Positions 48,071 to 56,859 of a DNA stretch of 64,000 nt are shown here, in pieces. The stretch is from assembly GCA_963702075.1 (NCBI GenBank), contig OY969703.1:1488001-1552000 (forward strand), given 5' to 3'. Numbering within the stretch: the stretch's first letter is position 1; each line of letters starts with the position of its first letter. Made by a program: the position numbers and the translations under genes. This DNA is from VAYN01 sp963702075. GTDB taxonomy: Bacteria; Actinomycetota; Thermoleophilia; Solirubrobacterales; 70-9. The notes below the pieces were generated by a model, which saw nothing but the letters and a program-made list of their open reading frames with translations, searched no databases and was not told where the DNA came from.

Positions 48071-50440
48071 ATGTATCTGAGATCGATCTCGATGAAGGGG
48101 TTCAAGTCCTTCCCGGAGCGGACGACCCTGGAGTTCTCGCCGGGCGTCAGCGTCATCGTCGGCCCCAACGGTTCGGGCAAGAGCAACATCACCGACGCCG
48201 TGCTCTGGGCGTTGGGCGAGCAGAGCCCGGGGGCGATTCGCGGCGCCTCGATGCAGGACGTGATCTCCGCCGGCGGTCAAGGTGTCGGCCAGCGCCGCGC
48301 CGCCGAGGTCGAGGTGACGATCGACAACTCCGACGGGCGCGCCGCCACCGAGTTCTCCGAGATCGCCGTCGAGCGCCGTCTCGACCGCGCCGGCGACAGC
48401 GGCTACCGGCTGAACGGCGCCCGCTGTCGCCTCGCCGACGTCACCGACGTTCTCTCCGACACCAACCTCGGCCGCGAGATGCACTCGGTGATCAGCCAGG
48501 GCCGGGTCGAGACGATCATCCACTCGAAACCGCGGGAGCGGCGGCTGCTGATCGAGGAGGCCGCCGGCCTCGGCAAGCACCGCAAACGGCGGCGCCGGGC
48601 CGAGCTGAAGCTGCGCGGCGCCCGCGACAACCTCGACCGGGCGCTGGACGTCGAGCGCGAGGCGCGGGCGCGGTTGCGGCCGCTGAAGCGCCAGGCGCAG
48701 GCCGCCGAGCTGGGGGCGCGGATCGAGCGCGAGGAGCTGGGCCTGCGCGCACAGCTCGTCTCCGAGGAGCTGCGCTTCGGTGCCGATCGCGCCGCCGCGG
48801 CCGAAGAGGCGGCGAAGAAGGCGCGGGGTATCCGCGAGCAGCTCGAGCAGCAACTCTCCGAGGTCTCGCAGCGCCGCTCCGCCGCCGAGGAGCGTTTCGC
48901 CACCCGCGACCGCGAGCGCACCCAGGCCTGGGGTCTGCTGACGAAGCTGCGTGGCGATCAGGAGCGGGTCGCGGTCCGCGTCGCCAACCTGTCGAGCCGC
49001 GAGGCGGAGGTGGAGGCGGGGCTGGAGAAGCTGCGGGTCGAACTGGGGCCGCTGACCCTCGACGTCGGTCCCGGCAGCGCGCCGGGCGAGCGGGCGCGGA
49101 AACTGGAAGAGGAGCTGGGGGAGATCGACGCGGGGCTGCGGACCGCCGGCGAGGGGTTGAGCGTCGCTCGTTCCTCCGACGCCGCCGAGGCGGCTCGCGA
49201 GGCGGCGCTGGGCGACGTCCGCGCCGGTTCCGAGCGCGCCTCCCGCCACGCCAAACGCGCCGAGGGTCTGCTCGGCGAGCGCCACCGCGAGGCGATGCGG
49301 GCGCGGCTCGCCGCCGGCGAGGGCCTGCTCGACGACGTCCGAAGTGCGCTGAAAGCCGCCGAAGCCGCCGGGGCCGCGATCCGGGGCCGGGTCGAGCGGA
49401 TCGAGCAGAAGGTCGTCGGCGGGCAGGACGATGGCGACGAGATCGCCGACGAGCTGCGCCGCTGCTCGCAGCAGGAGTTCGAGCTGCAGGCGGAGATGAA
49501 GAAGACCTCCGACGAGCTGACCCGGGCCGAGGTAGAGGCCGCGCATCTCGGCGACCGCCGCGCCGAGGCCGCACGCGAGCTGGCCTCGATCGCCGAGCGG
49601 CTCGGCGAGGAGATCCCGCCGGCAACCGAGGCGCTGAGCGACGAGGCGCGGGCGGAGATCGACAAGCGGCTGGAGCGGCTGGAGCGGCGGCGGTCGCAGA
49701 TCGGTCCGGTCAACCCGCTGGCCGAGCAGGAGTACGACGAAGCCCGCGAGCACGTCGAGGCGCTGCAGGCCCAGCGCGAGGACATCGAGCGCTCGCTGCG
49801 CGAGCTCGAGTCGCTGATCCGCGACATCGACGAGGAGATCGAGCGCGCATTCGAGGAGACCTTCGAGGCGACCGCCAAGAACTTCGAGGAGATGGTCGAG
49901 CACCTGTTCCCGGGCGGGCGCGGGCGCCTGCGCCGGGTCAGCCTGCGGCCGGTCCGCGACGACGAGCGCCCGGCGGGCGAGCAGGAGGCGCCGACGGACG
50001 CCGAGCCGGAGCCGGAGCCCGAGGAGGAGGAAGAGCAGCGCGACGAGCTCGGGGTCGAGATCGAGGTCACCCCGGCCGGCAAGTCGACGCGGAAACTCTC
50101 GCTGCTCTCCGGCGGCGAGAAGTCGCTGGTGGCGCTGGCCTTCGTCTTCGCCGTCTTCCTCGCCCGGCCCTGCCCCTTCTACATCCTCGACGAGGTCGAG
50201 GCCGCCCTCGACGACGCCAACATCGATCGCTTCCTGCAGCTGATCCGCCGCTTCTCCGACCGCGCCCAGTTCGTCATCGTCACCCACCAGAAACGGACGA
50301 TGGATGCCGCCGACGTCCTCTACGGGGTCTCGATGGGCGGGGACGGCGTTACCAAGGTGGTTTCGAAGCGGCTGCCGCGCGAAGTGGCCGGGGGCGCTGA
50401 AGATGAGGACGAAGCGCCGGGGCTTTCTGCTGTGGCTTAG
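48071..50440 (+). CDS. smc: Chromosome segregation SMC protein, unusually short with no visible hinge
   Basis: A 789-residue ATPase, whereas SMC proteins are usually about 1150-1200. The N-head has Walker A VGPNGSGKSNITDAVLWALG and SVISQGRVE. A coiled coil of about 380 residues (162-543) replaces the usual 780. The C-head has IGPVNPLAEQEYDEA, the signature LSLLSGGEKSLVALAFVFAV and Walker B FYILDEVEAALDDANIDRF. No hinge domain is seen in the middle; the only break is near residue 330 (LDVGPGSAPGE). An acidic insertion sits at about 627-660. scpAB are at the window start. The shorter ATG (MYLRSISMKGFKSF) is chosen. Confidence 0.9.
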   Translation: MYLRSISMKGFKSFPERTTLEFSPGVSVIVGPNGSGKSNITDAVLWALGEQSPGAIRGASMQDVISAGGQGVGQRRAAEVEVTIDNSDGRAATEFSEIAVERRLDRAGDSGYRLNGARCRLADVTDVLSDTNLGREMHSVISQGRVETIIHSKPRERRLLIEEAAGLGKHRKRRRRAELKLRGARDNLDRALDVEREARARLRPLKRQAQAAELGARIEREELGLRAQLVSEELRFGADRAAAAEEAAKKARGIREQLEQQLSEVSQRRSAAEERFATRDRERTQAWGLLTKLRGDQERVAVRVANLSSREAEVEAGLEKLRVELGPLTLDVGPGSAPGERARKLEEELGEIDAGLRTAGEGLSVARSSDAAEAAREAALGDVRAGSERASRHAKRAEGLLGERHREAMRARLAAGEGLLDDVRSALKAAEAAGAAIRGRVERIEQKVVGGQDDGDEIADELRRCSQQEFELQAEMKKTSDELTRAEVEAAHLGDRRAEAARELASIAERLGEEIPPATEALSDEARAEIDKRLERLERRRSQIGPVNPLAEQEYDEAREHVEALQAQREDIERSLRELESLIRDIDEEIERAFEETFEATAKNFEEMVEHLFPGGRGRLRRVSLRPVRDDERPAGEQEAPTDAEPEPEPEEEEEQRDELGVEIEVTPAGKSTRKLSLLSGGEKSLVALAFVFAVFLARPCPFYILDEVEAALDDANIDRFLQLIRRFSDRAQFVIVTHQKRTMDAADVLYGVSMGGDGVTKVVSKRLPREVAGGAEDEDEAPGLSAVA

Positions 50441-50520
50441 GAGGGGGCGGGTGCCCCTCTCCAGACACCACTCGCCAATGGCTCGTGGTTGAGTGTCTGG
50501 AGAGGGGCACCCGCCCCCTC
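50441..50520. repeat. Family-A hairpin element, copy 2
   Basis: Arms 50441-50467 and 50494-50520 are perfect 27-bp reverse complements. The core 50456-50500 is identical to copy 1 (44562-44606). It starts 1 nt after the smc stop and ends 25 nt before the ftsY GTG, possibly separating their expression. Confidence 0.95.
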
Positions 50521-50545
50521 TAGCCGGTCGCTACCTTTCTTCGCC

Positions 50546-51547
50546 GTGGCTACTAGCTGGCAGGAGATCGTCGATCTGGGGGCGCGGCAGCCTGGGGGCG
50601 GTGTTGCAGTTGAGGAGGAGGCCCCAGAGGCACGCCGTGGGGTCTTCAAACGGCTGCGCGAGAGTCTCTCGAAATCTCGGCAGGCGCTTACCGAGGAGAT
50701 CTCAGCCTCTCTCTTCGACAAGATCGATGATGAGACCTGGGAGCTGCTTGAGGAGGCTTTGATCCTTGCTGACGTCGGGGCGCCTACTACGGCTGCGGTG
50801 GTGGAGCGGTTGGAGCAGGAGGTCGAGTCGGGGGCGGTGCCGATGGACGGAGTCGCGGTGCGGGATCGGCTGATCGAGATCCTTGCCGAGGTTGCCTCGA
50901 CCGGGCGGGCGCCGATCGACCTCTCCGCCGAGCCGGCGATCCTGATGATGGTCGGCGTCAACGGCACCGGCAAGACGACGACGATCGGCAAGATCGCCTG
51001 GCACCTGGGCAAGGAGATGGGGCTGGACGTGATCATGGCCGCCGCCGACACCTACCGCGCCGCGGCCGCCGAGCAGCTCGAAACCTGGGCCGAGCGCGCC
51101 GGCGCCGAGCTGGTCCGCGGCGCGGAGGGCTCCGACCCGGGCGCCGTCGCCTACGACGCGATCAACACCGCCCGCACCCGCGGCGCCGACGTCGTCATCG
51201 TCGACACCGCCGGCCGCCTCCACACCCAGAACAACCTGATGGACGAGCTGGCGAAGGTCTGCCGGGTGATCCAGAAGCAAATCCCCGACGCCCCCCACGA
51301 GACCCTGATCTCGATCGACGCCACCACGGGCCAGAACGGCCTGCGCCAGGCCAAAGTCTTCTCCGAGGCGGTCGACGTAAATGGAGTTGTCCTGACCAAG
51401 CTCGACGGCACCGCCCGCGGCGGCATCGCCCTCGCGATCGCCTCCGACCTCGGCATCCCGGTGAAGCTGATCGGCGTCGGCGAGACCCTCGAGGACCTGC
51501 GCCCGTTCGACCCCGGCGACTACGCCAAAGCCCTGCTGGCGGAGTAG
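50546..51547 (+). CDS. ftsY: Signal recognition particle receptor FtsY
   Basis: A 333-residue SRP receptor GTPase. The NG domain has GVNGTGKTTTIGKIAWHLG, AAADTYRAAAAEQLETW, DTAGRLHTQNNLMDELAK, TKLDGTARGGIA and IGVGETLEDLRPFDP. The start is taken as GTG (MATSWQEIVDLG); the upstream open frame is coded by a hairpin element and is unlikely to be protein. There is no long acidic A domain, only a short N-terminus. Confidence 0.95.
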   Translation: MATSWQEIVDLGARQPGGGVAVEEEAPEARRGVFKRLRESLSKSRQALTEEISASLFDKIDDETWELLEEALILADVGAPTTAAVVERLEQEVESGAVPMDGVAVRDRLIEILAEVASTGRAPIDLSAEPAILMMVGVNGTGKTTTIGKIAWHLGKEMGLDVIMAAADTYRAAAAEQLETWAERAGAELVRGAEGSDPGAVAYDAINTARTRGADVVIVDTAGRLHTQNNLMDELAKVCRVIQKQIPDAPHETLISIDATTGQNGLRQAKVFSEAVDVNGVVLTKLDGTARGGIALAIASDLGIPVKLIGVGETLEDLRPFDPGDYAKALLAE

Positions 51548-51558
51548 CCCCTCGCTTA

Positions 51559-51597
51559 CCTGTTCCTTTTGCCGGCTATCTGGGCATAAGGCACAGG
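51559..51597. repeat. Family-B palindrome between ftsY and ffh
   Basis: CCTGTTCCTTTTGCC (51559-51573) pairs with 51583-51597 at 13 of 15 positions, with a 9-nt loop. It matches the palindrome before der (28 of 40 positions). Confidence 0.7.
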
Positions 51598-51609
51598 CGA
51601 AGAGTCGCT

Positions 51610-51615
51610 TAAGCT
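51610..51615 (+). promoter_or_regulatory. TANNNT box before ffh
   Basis: TAAGCT ends 7 nt before the ffh ATG; candidate leaderless promoter directly after the family-B palindrome. Confidence 0.4.
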
Positions 51616-51622
51616 GACGGAC

Positions 51623-52996
<1,374 letters not shown>

Positions 52997-53009
52997 TCTG
53001 CCCGACCCT

Positions 53010-53264
53010 ATGGCAGTCCGAATCAGACTTAGACGCGTGGGTTCGAAGAAGAACCCGATCTGGCGCATCGTCGTCGCCGACAAACGCTCGCCGCGTGACG
53101 GGCGCACGATCGAGACGATCGGCCAGTACAACCCGCAGACCGAGCCCTCGACGATCAACATCGACGAGGAGCGCGCGCGCCACTGGCTCGAGCACGGGGC
53201 CCAGCCCTCTGAGACCGTGGCGACCCTGCTGCGGACCAAGGGCATCAAGGCCTCCGGCAGCTGA
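53010..53264 (+). CDS. rpsP: 30S ribosomal protein S16
   Basis: An 84-residue ribosomal protein starting MAVRIRLRRVGSKKNPIWRI with IETIGQYNPQTEP, typical of S16. It is followed by khpA and trmD. Its promoter box TAATCT lies 10 nt upstream. Confidence 0.97.
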   Translation: MAVRIRLRRVGSKKNPIWRIVVADKRSPRDGRTIETIGQYNPQTEPSTINIDEERARHWLEHGAQPSETVATLLRTKGIKASGS

Positions 53265-53271
53265 GCCGCCG

Positions 53272-53502
53272 ATGACGGAGCTGCTCGAGTTCCTCGTCAA
53301 GGCCCTCGTCGAGGACCCGGAGGCGGTCGTGGTCGAGGAGCTCGAGGAGGACGGCGACCTCATCTACGAGATCAGCGTCGCCGAGGGCGACCTCGGCCGC
53401 GTGATCGGCAAAGGCGGGCGGATCGCCAACGCGATCCGGACGATCGCCAAGGCCGCCGCGGTGCGGCTAGACCGCCGGGTCATCGTCGACATCCTCGACT
53501 GA
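53272..53502 (+). CDS. khpA: KH-domain RNA-binding protein KhpA
   Basis: A 76-residue single KH domain: MTELLEFLVKALVEDPEAV at the start and the GxxG loop in LGRVIGKGGRIANAIRTI. It binds RNA, usually as a dimer or with KhpB/EloR. The ATG at 53272 is chosen from a longer overlapping open frame. The usual rimM gene between this gene and trmD is absent: trmD starts 14 nt later. Confidence 0.93.
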   Translation: MTELLEFLVKALVEDPEAVVVEELEEDGDLIYEISVAEGDLGRVIGKGGRIANAIRTIAKAAAVRLDRRVIVDILD

Positions 53503-53515
53503 GCGGCGCGCCCGC

Positions 53516-54214
53516 GTGCGCCTCGACGTCTTCACCCTCTTCCCGGAGGCCTTCGACTGGTTCCAGTCGCAGCGCTCGGTCCAGAACGCGCTGCGCGAAG
53601 GCAACGAGCTCAACCTCTTCAACTACCGCGACACCACGCCCCTCGGCGCCGGGCAGGTCGACGATTCGCCCTACGGCGGCGGCGCCGGGATGGTGCTGCG
53701 GGTCGACGTCGTCGACGCAGCGCTGCAGGCCGCCTACGGCGAAGGCCCGCGGCCGCGGATCGTGCTGCTCTCGCCGACCGGGCCGGTGCTCGACGACCCG
53801 ATCGCCGACGAGCTGGTCGCCGAGCCGCACCTGGCCCTGCTCTGCGGCCGCTACGAGGGTTTCGACGACCGCGTCCACCAGCACCTCGCCGACGGCGAGA
53901 TCTCGATCGGCCGCTACGTCCTCGCCGGCGGCGAGCTGCCGGCGATGGTCGTCGCCGACGTGCTGATGCGCAAGCTGCCCGGGGCCCTCGGCCACGAGGA
54001 CTCGGCAGTCGAGGAGTCGTTCAGCCACGCCTTGGAGGGAATGCCGGAGTACCCGCACTTCACTCGCCCGCCGGCCTATCGCGGCTGGGACGTGCCAGAG
54101 GTGCTGCTCTCCGGCGACCACGAGAAGGTCCGCCAGTGGCGGCTGGAGCAGAGCCGGGAGCGCGCGCGGGAGTACGAGCAGCGGGACCAGCACCAGCAAC
54201 ACAACCAGGGCTGA
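53516..54214 (+). CDS. trmD: tRNA (guanine-37-N1)-methyltransferase TrmD
   Basis: A 232-residue SPOUT methyltransferase. MRLDVFTLFPEAFDWF, DDSPYGGGAGMVLRVD, LCGRYEGFDDRV and ISIGRYVLAGGELPAM are diagnostic; the knot region is complete. The start is GTG. It is normally preceded by rimM, which is missing here. Confidence 0.95.
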   Translation: MRLDVFTLFPEAFDWFQSQRSVQNALREGNELNLFNYRDTTPLGAGQVDDSPYGGGAGMVLRVDVVDAALQAAYGEGPRPRIVLLSPTGPVLDDPIADELVAEPHLALLCGRYEGFDDRVHQHLADGEISIGRYVLAGGELPAMVVADVLMRKLPGALGHEDSAVEESFSHALEGMPEYPHFTRPPAYRGWDVPEVLLSGDHEKVRQWRLEQSRERAREYEQRDQHQQHNQG

Positions 54215-54248
54215 GCCTCTCTTCAGGTCCCGCTTAGGCGCTTTGGGC

Positions 54249-54264
54249 TACCATTCCGCGACCG
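54249..54264 (+). promoter_or_regulatory. Promoter of rplS with conserved ribosomal-protein motif
   Basis: TACCAT then TCCGCGACCG, matching the rpmB promoter-start string at 15 of 16 positions. Transcription would start near 54261, giving an 80-nt leader. Confidence 0.5.
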
Positions 54265-54297
54265 CGCGGCTCCCGCATCCGGGTCCGGCGGTTTTTT
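54264..54297 (+). terminator. Terminator/attenuator hairpin in the rplS leader
   Basis: A GC-rich imperfect stem (54264-54291) is followed by six T residues (54292-54297). It lies immediately after the rplS promoter, so it may act as a transcription attenuator for rplS rather than, or as well as, terminating trmD. Confidence 0.6.
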
Positions 54298-54341
54298 CTC
54301 GCCGCAATTCATCAGCAACACCCATCAGCAACAGACTTCCT

Positions 54342-55043
54342 ATGAGCTCCGTAATCGACAGCATCGAGCGCGCCCAGCTGAGGCAGGGACTCCCCAAATT
54401 CGACCCGGGGGACCGCGTCCGCGTCCACTTCCAGGTGGTCGAGGGCAACCGCAAACGGATCCAGGTCTTCGAGGGCGTGGTGCTGCGGCGTCAGGGCTCC
54501 GGCGTTCGCGAGACCTTCACCGTGCGCAAACAGTCCTTCGGCGTCGGCGTCGAGCGGACGTTCCCCCTGCATTCGCCGAAGATCGAGAAACTCGAGGTGG
54601 CGGCGCGCGGGGACGTGCGGCGGGCCAAGCTCTACTACCTGCGCGGCCGCATCGGCAAGGCCGCCCGCGTCGCCGAGCGGCGCTGGGGCATCGACGACGA
54701 CGTCGTCTCGGCGCCCGCGACGGCCTCTCCCGACGAGAGCACCGCGGTGGACGCCGACGGCGTGAGCCAGGAGGAGGTCGTGCCAGTGGAGGCGCCGGAG
54801 GCTGATGCCGACGGCGGCGAGGAGGCCACTCCGGAGGCGGAGGCCGAGGCCGAGGAGACCGCATCTGCGGAGGAGGCGCCGGCCGAGCCGGAGGCAAGCG
54901 CGGAGACTGAGATTGAGACTGGGGCGGAGGCGGACGCGGAAGCGCCCGAGGCCGGGGAGACCGAGGACACTTCAGCGTCTGAGCAAGCCGAGGACGAGGA
55001 GCCGGCCGGAGCCGGCGACTCCGACGAGGACTCGGCAGCCTGA
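54342..55043 (+). CDS. rplS: 50S ribosomal protein L19 with long acidic tail
   Basis: A 233-residue protein; L19 is normally about 115. Residues 1-125 are a normal L19 (FDPGDRVRVHFQVVEGNRKR; FEGVVLRRQGSGVRETFTVRK; KIEKLEVAARGDVRRAKLYY). Residues 130-233 are a low-complexity Glu/Ala/Asp-rich tail with no motif. The start is the ATG giving MSSVIDSIERAQLR. The leader has a promoter box and a T-tailed hairpin. The tail may be disordered; its role is unknown. Confidence 0.93.
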   Translation: MSSVIDSIERAQLRQGLPKFDPGDRVRVHFQVVEGNRKRIQVFEGVVLRRQGSGVRETFTVRKQSFGVGVERTFPLHSPKIEKLEVAARGDVRRAKLYYLRGRIGKAARVAERRWGIDDDVVSAPATASPDESTAVDADGVSQEEVVPVEAPEADADGGEEATPEAEAEAEETASAEEAPAEPEASAETEIETGAEADAEAPEAGETEDTSASEQAEDEEPAGAGDSDEDSAA

Positions 55044-55090
55044 AACTCAGGATCCCGAAGCCGGAAACCAAAGGCGGCGGGCTCATCGAG

Positions 55091-55663
55091 TTGGCCGTCA
55101 TCGTTGCGCTGGCCCTGGGGCTGGCGCTGGCGATCCAGGCCTGGATCATCAAGCCGTACCAGATCCCTTCCGAATCGATGGAGCCGACGCTGGACGTCGG
55201 CCAGCGCGTCCTCGTCAACCGCTTCCTCTACCACTTCAAGGACCCGCAGATCGGCGACATCGTCGTCTTCCATCCGCCCGCCGGCGCCGATGGCGAAGGG
55301 CCGGAATGCGGCGTGCACCCGGGACCGCGGGAATCGTGCTCTCAGCCGACCGAAGCCGAGTCGAGCCAGAACTTCATCAAGCGGATCGTCGCCGGGCCCG
55401 GCGACGAACTCTCGATCAAAGACGGCCACCCGGTGGTCAACGGGGTCGAGAAGACCGACGAGCCCTACATCAACCCCTGCGGCGCCGCCTCTCAATGCAA
55501 TCTGCCGAAAACCATCACGATTCCACCCGACATGTACTTCATGATGGGCGACAACCGTGGAGCCAGCGACGACAGCCGTTTCTGGGGACCCGTCCCCAAG
55601 GAATGGATCATCGGTGAGGCCTTTGCCACCTACTGGCCCCCAGATCGAATCGGCGGGCTCTAA
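55091..55663 (+). CDS. lepB: Signal peptidase I
   Basis: A 190-residue membrane protease. A hydrophobic anchor (AVIVALALGLALAIQAWII) is followed by the catalytic serine in IPSESMEPTL, then GDIVVFHPPAG, the catalytic lysine in NFIKRIVAGPGDELSI, and MGDNRGASDDSRFWG. The TTG at 55091 is the first standard start. An in-frame CTG at 55040 overlaps the rplS stop and would add KLRIPKPETKGGGLIELA, so it is a possible coupled start. It cleaves Sec-exported proteins delivered by the SRP route. Confidence 0.92.
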   Translation: MAVIVALALGLALAIQAWIIKPYQIPSESMEPTLDVGQRVLVNRFLYHFKDPQIGDIVVFHPPAGADGEGPECGVHPGPRESCSQPTEAESSQNFIKRIVAGPGDELSIKDGHPVVNGVEKTDEPYINPCGAASQCNLPKTITIPPDMYFMMGDNRGASDDSRFWGPVPKEWIIGEAFATYWPPDRIGGL

Positions 55664-56339
55664 AGCCCCGAAGGGGAAGTTCCACCGCCGGCGGCTGGCC
55701 CGCAGCCGGCGCCTCTTCGCCTTCGACCGCGGCCTCGGCAGCCGCTATGTCGCCGGCGCTGACGAGGCCGGCCGCGGCTGCCTCGCAGGACCTTTGGTCG
55801 CTGCCGCCGTACTGCTCGACTACGAGAGCCTCTCGAACTCCGACCGCCGCGCCCTCAGCGGCCTGCACGACTCCAAGCAGATGACCGAAGAGCGGCGGCT
55901 GGAGATGTATCCGTGCGTGCTGCGGGCGGCCGCGCGGGTCAGTGTGGTGGTCCGCTGCGCCGCCGGGATCGACCGGCGGGGCCTGCACGTGACCAACGTC
56001 GAAGCGCTCTCGCTGGCGCTGGAGCGGCTGGGGCCGCCAGAGGAGGAGGCGATCTGCCTCGTCGACGGCTTCCGCCTCCACGCCTGCCAGGTCCCGCACC
56101 GGCGGGTGGTGAAGGGCGACGCGACCAGCGCCGCGATCGCCGCCGCCTCCGTCATCGCCAAGGTCACCCGCGACCGCTACATGCGCGACGTCGCCCCCCG
56201 GCATCCGGGCTGGGGGTTCGAGGAGCACGTCGGCTACTCGACGCCCGAGCACCGCCAGGCGATCGAGGAAATCGGGATCTCGCCGCTGCACCGCCGGTCG
56301 TTCCAGTCGGTTGCCTACTCGCAGCTGGAGCTCGGCTAG
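55614..56339 (+). CDS. rnhB: Ribonuclease HII
   Basis: About 241 residues; it degrades the RNA strand of RNA-DNA hybrids and excises ribonucleotides. The catalytic motif is GADEAGRGCLAGPLVAAAV; HDSKQMTEERR and KGDATSAAIAAASVIAKVTRD follow. The start is uncertain: GTG at 55614 overlaps lepB by 50 nt and no standard start lies between the lepB stop and the conserved core. It converges with yraN. Confidence 0.9.
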   Translation: MRPLPPTGPQIESAGSKAPKGKFHRRRLARSRRLFAFDRGLGSRYVAGADEAGRGCLAGPLVAAAVLLDYESLSNSDRRALSGLHDSKQMTEERRLEMYPCVLRAAARVSVVVRCAAGIDRRGLHVTNVEALSLALERLGPPEEEAICLVDGFRLHACQVPHRRVVKGDATSAAIAAASVIAKVTRDRYMRDVAPRHPGWGFEEHVGYSTPEHRQAIEEIGISPLHRRSFQSVAYSQLELG

Positions 56340-56717
56340 CTAGAACGCGGCCTTGACGTACTCGACCTCGACGGCATTGCCGCCGCGGTCGAGGGTGACG
56401 CCGACGGCGTCGAAGCGGATGTCGTCGAAGGGCGGGAACTCGCGGCGTTCGGCCATCCAGGCGGTGCCGAGGCGGCGGACCTGGCGCTGCTTGGCGAAGT
56501 CGATCGAGAGGATCGGCTTCTCGGGGCCGAACCGGTTGCCGGCGCGGGCGCCCTTGACCTCGATGAAGACGAGGACCGAGCCGTCGAGGGCGACGATGTC
56601 GAGCTCGCCGTAGCGGGTGCGAGCGTTGCGCTCGACGATCTCCCAGCCTTTGGCGGCGAGGCGGGCGGCGACGAGGTCCTCGGCGATCTGGCCGGTGCGG
56701 CGGCGGGCGTCGGTCAT
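56340..56717 (-). CDS. yraN: YraN/UPF0102 family endonuclease-fold protein
   Basis: A 125-residue protein. GQIAEDLVAARLAAKGWEIV and the nuclease-like core GELDIVALDGSVLVFIEVKG (E-x-D...E-V-K) match UPF0102, a PD-(D/E)XK-related fold. It is often found with rnhB and comM. Its function is unknown. Here it is on the opposite strand from its neighbours. Confidence 0.92.
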   Translation of the reverse strand: MTDARRRTGQIAEDLVAARLAAKGWEIVERNARTRYGELDIVALDGSVLVFIEVKGARAGNRFGPEKPILSIDFAKQRQVRRLGTAWMAERREFPPFDDIRFDAVGVTLDRGGNAVEVEYVKAAF

Positions 56718-56846
56718 GTCCTTATAAGGGGCAGAGAGGGCGAAACTCGCCCCCTTTCGGGCCGGATTCTTGGGAAGTCACAGAAGCGCGAGGAAGCCGG
56801 GCGGGAAATTTTGAAATCTGCGCGCCATACGTGCGGTCTACCTCCC

Positions 56847-56852
56847 TAGCGT
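56847..56852 (+). promoter_or_regulatory. TANNNT box before comM
   Basis: TAGCGT ends 7 nt before the GTG start of comM; a weak candidate -10 box of a leaderless transcript. Confidence 0.3.
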
Positions 56853-56859
56853 CGTCCCC

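Noticed and set aside
47333..50287. 984-residue open frame on the minus strand opposite rnc and smc
   Set aside because: Antisense shadow of GC-rich coding DNA: low-complexity Leu/Arg/Asp/Gly composition and no motif, while the plus strand encodes clear RNase III and SMC.
932..51597. CRISPR array or integron attC cassettes
   Set aside because: The hairpins are not regularly spaced, have no constant repeat-spacer order, and no cas or integrase gene is present.
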